A DNA stretch of 16,757 nt from Pleurotus ostreatus/Saccharomyces cerevisiae fusant (lineage: Eukaryota > Opisthokonta), in the NCBI GenBank assembly GCA_024196135.1, contig JAMQCK010000741.1, forward strand, positions 1-16,757, given 5' to 3'. A program made the translations under genes and the position numbers. Position 1 is the stretch's first letter, and the number at the start of each line of letters is the position of its first letter. Below the pieces are notes generated by a model. That model did no database searches, was not told where the DNA came from, and saw nothing but the letters and a program-made list of their open reading frames with translations. Below are positions 7,521 through 16,757 of the stretch, piece after piece.

Positions 7521-10500
7521 ATGCTAAGCCTCCATGAGGATGCGCACGACGATGTCGCTGCGAGTGACGAAGTCGAAGAAGTCGAAGAAATGCCAATAAC
7601 AAATCCTTCTACAGATATACTGGTAAGCTATTCCGGTCTCACAGTCTGATATCAGTTCATCAGAGCGTCTTTCAGGGAGATTTATCCAATGCCCTTAACG
7701 AGAATCTCTCGGAATGCTTCAAGGGTGCATTCTCGTTTTGCCGGACATACAAAGATGCGCCCAACCCAGGGCTCCTGCTTGGCAATGACATTGGCGTAGT
7801 AGGCCTTCCCCTCAGCTCTCGCGATGCCGCTGCCATCAAAGCCGGCTGCCAAAGAGATCTACCGAAATACGTGCAGAATGCCGAAGAGTCATGTCTTTCT
7901 TGGACCCTAGCTGGTGGCGCGAAGGTGGGTGCATACCCTGATTTTGGCGTCTTACAACCTATTCATTGTCTGTAGCTTCGATTTGTATATTTAACTTGGG
8001 ATGGATTTGTCCAACGCGTCGCGAAGGATGCATGCTCCGCCCTTGGGGCAAATATTCCCTCAAGCAAAGTTCAATACATACTTCAGGGTCTTTCTCTTTA
8101 CGAACCTGGCTCATCGTGAGAATCCCCTGCTCATGAATGTATCACAGGCTTACCTCGTTGCAGCTTGTACCCCTCGAACATGTAGGTCTCTCAGAATTAT
8201 TAGGTATCATCGTTCTTACACTGACGCTGATTGTCGCAGTAAAGAACGCTCCGAAGCGACGTTCGCTACCCTCACCATCCTCCTCCCATCTCACTTTACC
8301 GGGGGCTCCATCCGCTTCACGCACGGCTACCTCTCTGAAACGCACAAGCCCCACCACTCCAGCTGGCACACGACCGCGCTAGCCACCTACACCACCGACC
8401 AAACCTCCACCACCACCAGCGTCCATCCCTCCGCCAAACCCATCACCTCTGGCTGCGCCCTCGCCCTCCACTACGACCTCGTGCACACAGCAGACACCCC
8501 CTGTCCCGTCCTCCCGGACAACCGCGGGCCCATCGAGCGTATCCGACATGTTTTGAGGTCGTGGAAGCAGGCGCTGACCTCGCCCTCGGTGCCGAGGAAG
8601 ATCGTGCATCTGTTGGATGGGACGTACGCGGGGAAAAACTTGCGCGCGAGCGTGTTGAAGAGTTTGGACGCGCAGAAGATCGAGGCGCTCCGGATGCTGG
8701 TGAAGGACGAGGGGCTTCGGATGGGCAAGGGTGACGCGCCCCGGATGGCTCACGAGCCCGCCTCCAACCCGAGACCCAACGCCTTCAACCTCGCCCTCGC
8801 CACCCTCAAAGTCAAACTACTAGGCATGGCATCGGACCCGGGACCCAAGAAGAAATTCTACGACCCCATGCATCCCTGGCGGACGTACGATGCGAACGGG
8901 AGCGACTCGGATTTTGACGACGATGATTGGGAGGACCGGGATATCGAGTTTGCGGACGTCGAGGAGGCGGAGTTTAGTGTGGAACGGCTTGTGGATGTGA
9001 GTGGGGTTCGTTCTGTCGTGGTGTGTGCGAACTGTAGATGCGATTGTGGCTTGTAGAAGCGGCTGGCTACGGCTAGCCGCCCCACGCAGGTCTCGAATCT
9101 CTGTTTCCGCGTTGTACATTGACGTTTTTCTTCCACAACGTATACTAACGCCCGACTCCAGCTCGACGGTAAACTCATCAAGGACAAGTTGGAGGTGTAC
9201 GAAGAGGATTTGGATGAGTACAGCATTCCTTCTAGCTTGCGGGAGGCTGTGCAGGAGGGCGATTTCGTCAAGCAGGAATACGGCGGCTGGCAGTGGGATG
9301 AGCAGGTGAGTACTCGCGTCACTTCTTGTACCCTCGTCATGTCCATTTAAGGGGATGGTTGTCTTTGTCTCAAGCGCTACTAGTAAACTGACTGTCACTT
9401 CTCGCAGAAACCTGGCTGGCTTGAACGACGTGAGTCGTCTCCGTACACATTGTAAGGGTGTACCCGCATACTGATTGTCCCCTCGAGATTACGAGCGCAC
9501 GGTCCTGTTCGTCTGGCCCCAGGCCTTCGATCTCGATAAGACAGTCGAAGACGACATCGACGACGCGCTAAAAGAGCTCGACGCCTCATTATCTGAGCGC
9601 CTCGAAACATCAGTATCAGAGAAACTACGTCCTCGCGAACGAAACCGCATCGACTTCCTCTTCAACGTCGCGCAAGAAGGTCCACACACCCGCCTACGCG
9701 ATATCGCCCAATGCTTGTTCACAGTCGCGACCAGGCGGCGTGACCTATCGATGTGGCTCCGCGTCGCCGATGAGTGCGCGCCGAATGCAGCGGGGGAGGC
9801 GATGGACCATGGTCTGGTTCTCGGTGCCATCCGGGCGTTTGGGTTCGAGGCGCTGATGAATGCGTGAGTTCGCTTCGAGGCGCTGCGCACTCGAGAGCAG
9901 AGAACTGATATCCACTGGTTGTTCTTGCAGTCTGGAAACGATGTTACGGTCGCTGGAGTCCAACGCCCCCCGCTTCAACCTCCTGAGGTATCTGCACGAT
10001 GTATCAATGGAGGAGGATATCGGCGCCGACAAACCAAGGCCCTCGTGGGTAGATGAGCAACGCCAATGGGCTCTCGACCATCTTACGCCGCCTTCGCAAG
10101 AGGACGTCCCGATTCTCGCCGGCTTCGTGGGCGGACCGGATGGGCTGAGGATTTTGCAGCATAGGCGAGTTTATCCAGCCGCGCACGCAATTCGCCCTCT
10201 AACTTCGACTTAGGCTATTGCCACAGCTCAGGCCTGTCGCTTCCGCTGACTTCCTGCGATCCTTCGCTGTAGCAATCTGGTCAGAGGCCGCCAACCTCCT
10301 CGATGAAGCAGCGAAATTGGTACTCGTCCCCATCATCACCGACCTACTGAGTGTGGCCATTTCCAAGGCCGACTTCGTCGAGCACAAGCAGCCTGAGCCC
10401 CCCAGACCTTTTGGCGTGAAAGCACCTCCGGAGCCCAACCTGCAAGCTCCGTGCGCCTTCATATGCGCTTGCGTGCAGACGGGGAACGAAAGTCTGGCCG

Positions 10501-11940
10501 ATGACATCGTCAAACGCCTAATAGACCTGTCCAAAGTAGAGCGCTGTCACCGGCAAGGCATAGTCAAGAACTTCCTCCTTCCCCTCGTTGCGCCGGTGGG
10601 CGCCCAGTTGGACGGACATCTAATTCGAACACGGCCGGTGCAGAGGCTGTACAAGGCCACGGTGAACCTCTTTCTGTCCAACATACCCGCTACACCGGGC
10701 CTGTCGAAGGCGGATGTAGAGTCCCTCGTGAAGGCGGGCGCCTTTCAAGGGGGCGCTGCGTTCCTCGCGGACATGTGCGTATCCGAATCGGCCTGCCCAC
10801 CGACCCTGTGAGCTGATTGTTCTACAGAGTATGGCCGTCACTCCGCGCCCTCGAGGACCGCGGATCCATCATCCTCGACTTCGTCCAGGCATTGCATGAG
10901 CACAGAGACCGCATCCCCGTCGCCGATGGCGCGCCCACGATAGATGCGGTCATCACCCTGGCTCTACAACGCGTCATCGACAACTCGCGTTTCGAGCCCT
11001 ACTCGCCCACGCAGTACCCAGCCTACTATGGCTACTCCAACGCATCTCAGCGGAACCAAAACTTGGCTCTCCATCTCCTCACGCTCTGCCTCAAGTACGA
11101 CCAGATACCCTTGTGCAGCTCCGTCTTCGCGCGACTATGCGACAGAACCCTGATCGCGCCAGCCTACATACAGAACGTTCTTGTCCCCTTCCTTCCCCAG
11201 TTGCGACACTTCCTCAACCAGAACAAGCTACCTCCGCACGCGCCGCCATTTGATGCCGCCTTTACGGAAATCGTTGCGTTGTGGGCAAGGCACGTCCTCG
11301 GTCCTAGGCCTCCGGACCCACCGGCGGATATGCTTGAGATGCTGAGCAAGCCTTCATGCCACTGCCAGCCATGCGTCGACGTCTTCACGTTCCTCAACAA
11401 GAGCGCGGACAGGGCCTATCGGCTCGAAAGGATCGGAGCACCTAAGCGTCAGCACGTCGAGCAAGAACTGTTTTCATTTGCTCGCGGCGCTGCGACGTGG
11501 CAGGCCATAGGCGGTACCCCGCAAGGTCTACTCGTATGTGGCTTTGTGTTCCGCCGTCGATAGCAGCGCGCTGACTCCTTTTCAAGGTGACGAAGACCGA
11601 CGTGGTGTACTTACCAATCCGCTGGAAGGCCCTGCACGGCCAGGTTGGTGCCATCCTGCGGTCGATATCCATCGACGAAGCAGAGCTCCGACTCATCTTT
11701 GGCCCAAGCTTTCAGCCAATCGTGGACATGTTGCACGGCATGTTCAATGATACTCATAGCCATATTCCTTCGGAGTCGACTCAGCCGTCGGCTGCGTCTG
11801 CAGACGTAGCACCCCGAGTCCCCCTTGCTAGCGCATCGAACACGGAGCAACCAGCGCCCAGTACTTTGCTAGACTCTCGCAAGCGTAAAACCGAGCATCT
11901 CACTGGGGACGTGATTGACCTGACGCACATGGAATGCTGA
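7521..11940 (+). CDS. Tandem paralogue copy 3: predicted inactive 2OG-Fe(II) dioxygenase-like protein with RKRK/VIDLT tail
   Basis: There are twelve exons: 7521-7622, 7676-7924, 7976-8115, 8164-8181, 8240-8996, 9162-9305, 9408-9429, 9488-9863, 9931-10164, 10214-10774, 10828-11533, 11587-11940 (3663 nt, 1220 residues). The start is supported by alignment of PITNPSTDI with PIENPSTDI of copy 2. The N-terminus is acidic. The dioxygenase-like part (KDAPNPGLLLGNDIGVVGLP; ATFATLTILLPSHFTGGSIR) has S168-N-I170 where HxD is expected, P233 (next to H232) at the distal His and A243 at the Arg position. HYERTVLFVWP, a helical region, CxCxxC (11357-11374), RIGAPKRQHVEQEL, RKRK (11878-11889) and VIDLT (11911-11925) follow. 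The 10165-10213 intron has a GC-AG boundary. Introns 5 and 6 (165 and 102 nt) are longer than those in copy 2. The Ser-Gln-Pro repeat is absent. The family match is fairly firm; the function is inferred. Confidence 0.85.
9059..9080 (+). other. Hairpin with UNCG-type loop inside intron 5 of copy 3
   Basis: The arms are GCGGCTGGC (9059-9067) and GCTAGCCGC (9072-9080), with loop TACG. In RNA all nine pairs form, one of them G-U, and the closing C-G pair around UACG gives a UNCG-class tetraloop. The hairpin sits in a 165-nt intron (8997-9161), where the corresponding copy 2 intron is 56 nt. The role is unknown; it might shorten the branchpoint distance by looping, or be incidental. A tactaac branchpoint-like sequence lies just before the 3' end. 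Confidence 0.5.
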
Positions 11941-12038
11941 ATTCATCTGTCGTCCTTCACACCATGGACCCGCGCGATGACAACAGCAGCGCATCGCTCA
12001 GTCTCAGAACGAGTATAAAATATATCAAGAATGTATTG

Positions 12039-12044
12039 AATAAA
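12039..12044 (+). promoter_or_regulatory. AATAAA polyadenylation signal candidate for copy 3
   Basis: A canonical AATAAA lies about 100 bp after the copy 3 stop, in an AT-rich stretch between two convergent genes. The acyltransferase stop codon on the - strand is only about 55 bp further on, so the 3' UTRs probably abut or overlap. Confidence 0.45.
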
Positions 12045-12097
12045 TATGATTAGTGCTACGCTCGATAGATATCGCAAGATTAGCATACTACCACCCT

Positions 12098-14043
12098 CTA
12101 GTAGTCCTCCGCAGGATAGTCCACCTTATCATATAGCCGGAGCGTCTCATTCCAATCCCTCTTTCTCCTCCGCTTCAGCGAGAAGTACCTCGCCTTCGCG
12201 TCCCATTTACCCATAATACGCCCCTTCTCCCGCCCGCCCGCGCTCCTGAAGTGTTCCTCGGGATCCTCTGGCAGATCAATCTCCTTCGCCAACCGCATGA
12301 TCCGCTCGTGCAGCCCCGACCGCCGCTCCCGCATCGCCTCCAACGTCGGCTTCCCAACCTTCAACAGCCTCAACAGCGCCGTGAACGCCCTAAACGACGC
12401 CACCGCGTCCTCGAACCACCTTAGCCCCATCCACATCACCACGGGCACCGCGATAAAGGTGAGCGCCGCGCACGGCAGCGTGAGCAGCACCGCGAGCGCC
12501 CAGACGCCGAGGCCGGAGAAGAGGCCGTAGACGAGCTTGTACTGCGCGATCTCGTCCCAGGTGTCGAAGATCGGGCCCGTCTTCTTGAAGTTGTGCACGG
12601 CGATGAAGGTGGCGAGGAAGACGGGGAGCCAGAGCGTGAGGCCGGGGAGGCAGAGGAGGAAGAGGAAGAGCGCCCAGGGGAGGCGGATGGACATGCGGTA
12701 GAGGATAGTGTGGCGCGGGAGAGGGCGGCGGACGCGGTCGTCCTTGATGCCCCATTGGACGAGTTGGTCCTGATAAAGCTGGAAGAAAGGATGAGATCAC
12801 ATGAGCGGGCGTAGGGGAAGAGGTCTTACCTTGAGTTCTTGTTGCAGGTCGTCAAGTTCGTCGGTCATGACTTCCTTCGACTTGAAGGCGTCCAAGAACC
12901 GCTGCGTAACGCGCACGTACTCGCCGAGGCTCATTTGCGTGCCGAGGGGCGCGTAGATTCGTGCGGCAAGCTTCGCAGTTCGTGCCATATCCCACGACGG
13001 TGCATCCAGGGTGCCCGAACTGATGGTGTTGTGCAGCTTGGCGGTAAGCTTCCGGATATTGGTGAAGTCCACAGGCGCAAGCAGTTCGGGGTTCTCCTTT
13101 GCGTGGGATCAGGCGATGCGTCAGAGAAGTATAGTAGTCTACTTACATTCGGCCGGAACGTCATGGGCTCGTGGAAGCTGACCAGGACATCCGAGCGAAA
13201 GTGCTGCCGGTGCCTGATGTTGGTCAGCACAGCGGTTAGGGAGGACAAGTACGACGTACATGTAGGTCACCGAGCAAGGCAGAATGGATATCTTGAAGTC
13301 GGGATCATCGCGATTGCGCGACAGTACGTCCGAGACGAGGCGAGCGACTGCGACGCATTAGACCAAGATCTCACCCGGCAAGACACGACGCACCTCCAGT
13401 CTTCATAGGCGCGATCGACGGGTGGTACCGACTCATCCCCTCCGGGAAGAGGCAGACGGCGTCCCCCGCCTCCAGCGCCTCCATCAACTTGAGCATGACC
13501 TCCGAGTTGTCGACCTTGCCGTCCGGGTAGTCCTTGGCGCGCTTGAGGGGGACCGTCCCAGCGGACTCAATGAGCCAACTGGTGAAGGTACCGCGACCGA
13601 ACTGCGTGGCTTTGGCTGTGAGGCGGAGCATCTTCCGCCGCTGGATGCATCATGAGGATGAGGTGGCGCGTGCGGGGGAAAGGAAGACGAGCCTTGCGCG
13701 GGACGGACGTGACCATAAGCCTGGAGGTAGGTTTGAGTAGCGTTATTTCAAAGGAGAGGGTGATTCATACAGAGCATCCGTGAGTGAGTTCGAGTGGTTG
13801 GCAGTAACGATGCTGGAGGCGCGTCAATACGGCGCGAAGCAGGAGTTAGAAGCGAACGCACCATGGATGCCCATCCCCCGGTATCAAGTCCGCATTCTCG
13901 ATAACGATGGTTCCATAGAATATCTTCAACACGAACTTGAAGAGCAGCCTGCCGTCGTCAGCTTGCTTGGTTCGTGCTGCGAGAGGGCCCACGACAGACC
14001 TTATGAGGATGTACGACCACGTCGCTGGTGTTCCAGTCGACAT
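12098..14043 (-). CDS. PlsC-type glycerolipid acyltransferase, glycerol-3-phosphate/DHAP acyltransferase-like membrane protein
   Basis: Nine exons in transcript order: 14043-14000, 13948-13862, 13812-13771, 13720-13693, 13640-13394, 13347-13260, 13213-13147, 13096-12830, 12778-12098 (1551 nt, 516 residues). Motifs visible are NHSNSLTD (N49-H50 to D56, the catalytic His/Asp block in the spacing seen in fungal Sct1/Gpt2-like enzymes), GTVPLKR (95-101), FPEGMSRYHP (132-141, acyl-acceptor block) and ISILPCSVTY (169-178). The C-terminal third has two hydrophobic stretches (about 323-352 and 372-408) separated by a FDTWDEIAQ segment, consistent with an ER membrane enzyme. The family transfers fatty acyl groups to glycerol-3-phosphate or a related acceptor, the first step of phospholipid and triacylglycerol synthesis; the exact acceptor cannot be told from sequence. 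The 13641-13692 intron needs a GC donor to keep frame (VPRK|RRKML). The first intron (13949-13999) is 51 nt and stop-free. Confidence 0.85.
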
Positions 14044-14222
14044 AGTTCAGCTTATTACTGCTACGAAGGCGAACGGAGCATGGATAGGAAAGGCTTTTGT
14101 GCTGGGTGTGTTGGAGAACGTTGAAGTCAACAAGCGCCCGCCCCGCCTCGTCAGTTCGGCGGGCCGACGCGGCGCCGGCCCGCGATCCGCTCAGCAAGCT
14201 TGCCTCCTTCCTTCATCGCAAA
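14044..14222. promoter_or_regulatory. Divergent promoter between the acyltransferase and BTB genes
   Basis: Only 179 bp separate the two start codons, so both 5' UTRs and promoters must share this stretch unless an upstream non-coding exon exists. It holds a GC-rich inverted repeat with 8-bp perfect arms, GCGGGCCG (14159-14166) and CGGCCCGC (14176-14183). No TATA box is obvious. Co-regulation is possible but not shown. Confidence 0.5.
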
Positions 14223-15319
14223 ATGACCTCTTCGATGTCTACGGAGGAACCTCCCGTCCGCACCCCTAAGCGCCAAAGGACAGAAGATCCTCAGCCTGCA
14301 TCTGCTGCCACGCGTCATGCAGAGCACTGGTATCGCGATGGATCGATCGTTCTCCATGTTCAGGACATGCTTTTCCGCGTACACCAGACGGTACGTTGTC
14401 CGCCAAGCCCATTCCTATCCTCACTCAATAGACTCACGACCCAGACGCTGGAAAAGCTTTCTGAAGTCTTCAAGGACCTTTTCTCGGTTCCGCAACCATT
14501 GGACGATGAGCGAATAGACGGCTGTCCTGCTGTTCGCCTGGGAGGGGACGATAGCGTGGACTGGGTCCATCTCCTCGATGCTATTTACGACCCCCTTCAG
14601 TATGTGCATAAACCCGTAGGCTATCTTGACGTGGCTAATGCTTCGATAGCTTCGACGAACTGGCGTCGCAGCAATTGGAGGCGCATTTCGTGCGCTCATC
14701 CAGTATCCTCCGCCTATCGACCAAGTACCGCATCGTCTCCTTTCGACGCAAGGTCATCGCCATATTCACTAAGGACCTTCAGTCAGGCGATACTTACATC
14801 CCTGAAGAACGGCAACGACTGTCCGTGGACAATGCTTTCGCCATGATCAACCTCGCACGCGCCACGAATGCCTTGACGTTACTGCCCTTCGCTTTCGTGG
14901 TACTTACATGGAGCCGACTCCATGAACTTATCAACGACGCGCCTATTTCAGACCGCGACAAACTGGCCGTCTTCCTGGGAAAGCTGAGACTGCTCTCCGC
15001 AAGGAATTACGATATGTTCCCGTTTGCCTTCACCTTCGAATCACCCAACGGCTGTACACACTCCAAGCTTTGCGTTCCTACCATTGGACAGTACTTCATG
15101 CAGAGCTTCAAGCTGTCTCCGCATAGCTCGTTCTTCTTCATCTCTGACAAGTTCCCATACCAGTTCTCAAAACCTATATGCGAGACTTGCCTAGACCACA
15201 TCCGAACTGTCTTCCGCACCGGAAGACAGAAGACTTGGGAACAATTACCTGCTATCTTCGACTTGGGCAAGGACTGGGACGAGATCCGGCGTGTTGAAGC
15301 GTACGATAGTACACCATGA
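14223..15319 (+). CDS. BTB/POZ domain protein of the Agaricomycete-expanded type
   Basis: Three exons, 14223-14390, 14445-14599 and 14650-15319 (993 nt, 330 residues), with GT-AG introns of 54 and 50 nt. After a disordered start containing a basic PKRQR (residues 15-19, possible nuclear signal), the BTB fold runs from about W36. The sequence WYRDGSIVLHVQDMLFRVHQ, then LEKLSEVFKDLFSVPQP, then a VHLLDAIYDP block is the standard pattern of mushroom BTB proteins. The remainder is helical with the usual ending TWEQLPAIFDLGKDWDEIRR. BTB domains dimerise, and some recruit cullin-3 or act in transcription factors; no DNA-binding or kelch domain is present here, so the partner is unknown. Mushroom genomes often carry many such genes. 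The first intron is a multiple of three and stop-free, so an intron-containing reading is also open, but it would interrupt the BTB fold between HQT and TLEKLSEVF. Confidence 0.88.
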
Positions 15320-15623
15320 TGGTACGCGGTTGTTCACCCTCACTGCGCCGCATACGCTCAATATCTTGCGTAGATAGCACGTTCCCGAGTATATGACTTT
15401 TGTTAAATGAATTGTCGCAATTAAGACCACCCTGCTGCGAACGCGACGCTCTTCGTCTGGAAGACTTGACTGTGGGCTCAGTGTGACCGAGAATCTTCCA
15501 CTTGCTGCAGGTGCGCAAGGCGCCTGCTGTGCGCTGTGAGAGGGCTGTGCCCTAACAACTATTGCGGTCCTTGCGCGGTTCTTGGGATGGAACGACGTCG
15601 TAGCATTATCGACTGACCCTTGC

Positions 15624-15954
15624 TTAGCCCCTTGCGCTGGCGCGCCGCAGGGCTCCGAATTGTAACTCGATGTAGCTTCCACTATCTTCGACGTGCGACT
15701 CCTGCCGAGGCATCCACCGACGAGACTTGAATTTCATCAACCTCAAGTCAGGCTCCGCTCGCACCTCAAGTAAGGTACTGGCCATAGCATTGCTCAGCCG
15801 CTCTTCTAACGAAGCTGTAGGCGCCGAACGGCGGTGAAATCCTTGCTCATGACAGCGGGCGTGAAGTAGATAGGCGCCGGATAGTAGAAGATCGTCCGTG
15901 GCGGGAGCCAGACCCGTCCAAAGACGAACTGCTCTCGCAGGTCCTGGCTCCTGA
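15624..15954 (-). pseudogene. Frame-broken protein-coding relic, family not recognised
   Basis: On the - strand, bases from about 15954 down to 15818 read as a protein-like stretch including FVFGRVWLPPRTIFYYPAP and then YFTPAVMSKDFTAV, with mostly G or C third positions. That frame stops just after, but a second frame continues with EERLSNAMASTLLEVRAEPD and then LRLMKFKSRRWMPR up to a TAA at 15624-15626. The junction near 15818 has no room for an intron, so a frameshift is the simplest reading. No start codon or flanking exons were found, so this looks like the remains of a gene or of a retroposed or duplicated fragment. I do not recognise the family. A sequencing error, or a live gene with unusual splicing, remains possible. 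Confidence 0.4.
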
Positions 15955-16328
15955 GTTACTTTCGCCGTAGAGAACGACCATCGCCTTCATTCACTCGACT
16001 CGCGCTCGCCAAATGAGTGGAGCTGTTCCAGGGTATGTCGCCTCCTGCTTCCTTCCGACACTTGACTTTGCTTCAAGGAGGAACACGTGGAAGTACTATT
16101 CGCGTCGCCGCGTTCATTCATCGCATCCGCTACAGCAACAGGCCGAAATTACTCGGTCAGCCAACACACGGAAGCCTTCATATCGCGTGGTCGTGTGCAA
16201 TGCCAGGCGCCGCGCATAGTCTTCTCTGTATAATTTCCGGCATCGATGTGATATAACATGGCGCATGGAGAGGATATCCCGCCCTAGTACACAGCAATGA
16301 CAGGCGCGCTGTGGCCCAGGGCCCTTTG

Positions 16329-16345
16329 AGCATAAGCCTTATGCT
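16329..16345. repeat. Short perfect inverted repeat
   Basis: AGCATAAG and CTTATGCT flank a single C, giving 8-bp perfect arms. It is about 200 bp before the ATG at 16543. It may be a protein-binding dyad or chance. Confidence 0.3.
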
Positions 16346-16542
16346 ATCTTAGGATTGATCAGGCGGTGCGACAATGTCCTATCCAAGGTTTTTTGAGCTT
16401 ATCGGAAGTCCATATACAGCAGATGCTACTGTATGAGGCCACGCGGAGGCGTTGAGGCAGACGCTACATAGTACCGCCCAGCCGGTCTTGCCTCTCTCCT
16501 CCACGACATCGCTGAACTTCAGACGACTACAGCCTGCGCGTC

Positions 16543-16757
16543 ATGTCATTCAACAATATAGCTCCGGGGGCGAGTCAGCAGCCGACTCGCCGTCGCCACA
16601 AGTTTTTCAGGTTTCTTAGTTCCCGTTCGTCCACGCCTGTTCCCGCGTTCGGGCCCCCGACGCCCGCAGCGGACACAGAATCTACGGCAGCCGCGCGACC
16701 TGCTCTCTCGCCAGCGGCAACGCACACCGGTGTCGGGGCCCTGATCTCACACGCCAC
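16543..16757 (+). CDS. N-terminal fragment of an unidentified protein, running off the right edge
   Basis: From ATG at 16543 the frame stays open for 71 complete codons to the last base. It begins MSFNNIAPGASQQPTRRRHK, continues FFRFLSSRSSTP, and is then rich in Pro, Ala, Thr and Ser. Codon third positions are strongly G/C in the second half, as in the other exons here. A basic patch (RRRHK) followed by an aromatic cluster and a disordered stretch is a common start for large fungal multidomain proteins, but no domain is visible in the part present. An antisense frame (16575-16757) is also open and is probably a shadow. The identity is unknown and the model is unproven without the sequence to the right. 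Confidence 0.5.
   Translation, partial: MSFNNIAPGASQQPTRRRHKFFRFLSSRSSTPVPAFGPPTPAADTESTAAARPALSPAATHTGVGALISHA

Larger units (their letters stand above)
15320..16542. other. Long region without a convincing intact gene
   Basis: This 1.2-kb stretch follows the BTB stop. It holds a broken protein-like segment on the - strand (15624-15954, listed separately), a weak spliced reading frame on the + strand around 16013-16256 that I do not accept, and an 8-bp inverted repeat at 16329-16345. I saw no tRNA, rRNA, transposase or terminal repeats. Part of it is presumably the BTB 3' UTR and the promoter of the gene at the right edge. Confidence 0.5.

Noticed and set aside
8001..9056. A single-exon 351-codon reading of copy 3 starting at 8001
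   Set aside because: It reads exon 3 in the wrong frame and through introns 3 and 4. Homology to copy 2 shows the true frame is reached only by splicing through the 18-nt exon.
15245..15682. 145-codon open frame on the - strand overlapping the BTB 3' end
   Set aside because: The translation has no recognisable motif, overlaps the coding end of the BTB gene antisense, and runs through the relic region in a different frame. It looks like a chance ORF.
16013..16256. Possible small spliced + strand gene with a 46-nt intron (gtatgt...cttcaag, 16032-16077)
   Set aside because: The splice sites are good, but neither of the two downstream frames shows protein-like composition or a motif. The products would be short, and upstream frames are not convincing.

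Overview
The window looks like nuclear DNA of a filamentous basidiomycete, probably an Agaricomycete. Coding exons are GC-rich and cut by many short introns (mostly 46-58 nt, GT-AG, two probable GC-AG). The gene content also fits: a BTB/POZ protein of the mushroom-expanded type, a fungal PlsC-type acyltransferase, and a large fungal 2-oxoglutarate/Fe(II) dioxygenase-like family. No bacterial features, rRNA, tRNA, CRISPR or intact transposon were seen. The species cannot be named from the sequence.

Bases 1-11940 hold a head-to-tail tandem array of three diverged paralogues on the + strand. Copy 1 (1-2220) enters from the left edge and only its 3' half is visible. Copy 2 (2507-7190) and copy 3 (7521-11940) are complete 12-exon genes; splicing by inter-copy alignment gives in-frame proteins of 1363 and 1220 residues. 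Several exon lengths are identical between copies (140, 18, 22 and 234 nt). The N-terminal part resembles the double-stranded beta-helix of the fungal prolyl-4-hydroxylase-like 2OG-Fe(II) family, but the metal-ligand and 2OG-binding positions appear substituted in both complete copies. A helical middle, a CxCxxC plus GAPKR[KQ]H module and a tail with an RKRK cluster and VIDL[ST] (a SUMO-interacting-motif candidate) follow. Copy 2 also carries a long Ser-Gln-Pro repeat. I infer that the proteins are nuclear, SUMO-linked pseudo-dioxygenases.

Bases 12098-14043 (- strand) encode a nine-exon membrane glycerolipid acyltransferase, convergent with copy 3. Across a 179-bp divergent promoter, 14223-15319 (+) encodes a three-exon BTB/POZ protein. 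Bases 15320-16542 contain no convincing intact gene, but a protein-like, frame-broken relic lies on the - strand at about 15624-15954. At 16543 a + strand reading frame begins and runs off the right edge.

The three tandem genes probably form one functional family, and copies 2 and 3 share a dyad element upstream. Nothing links the acyltransferase or BTB gene to them functionally. Homology statements rest on recalled family patterns, since no searches could be run.
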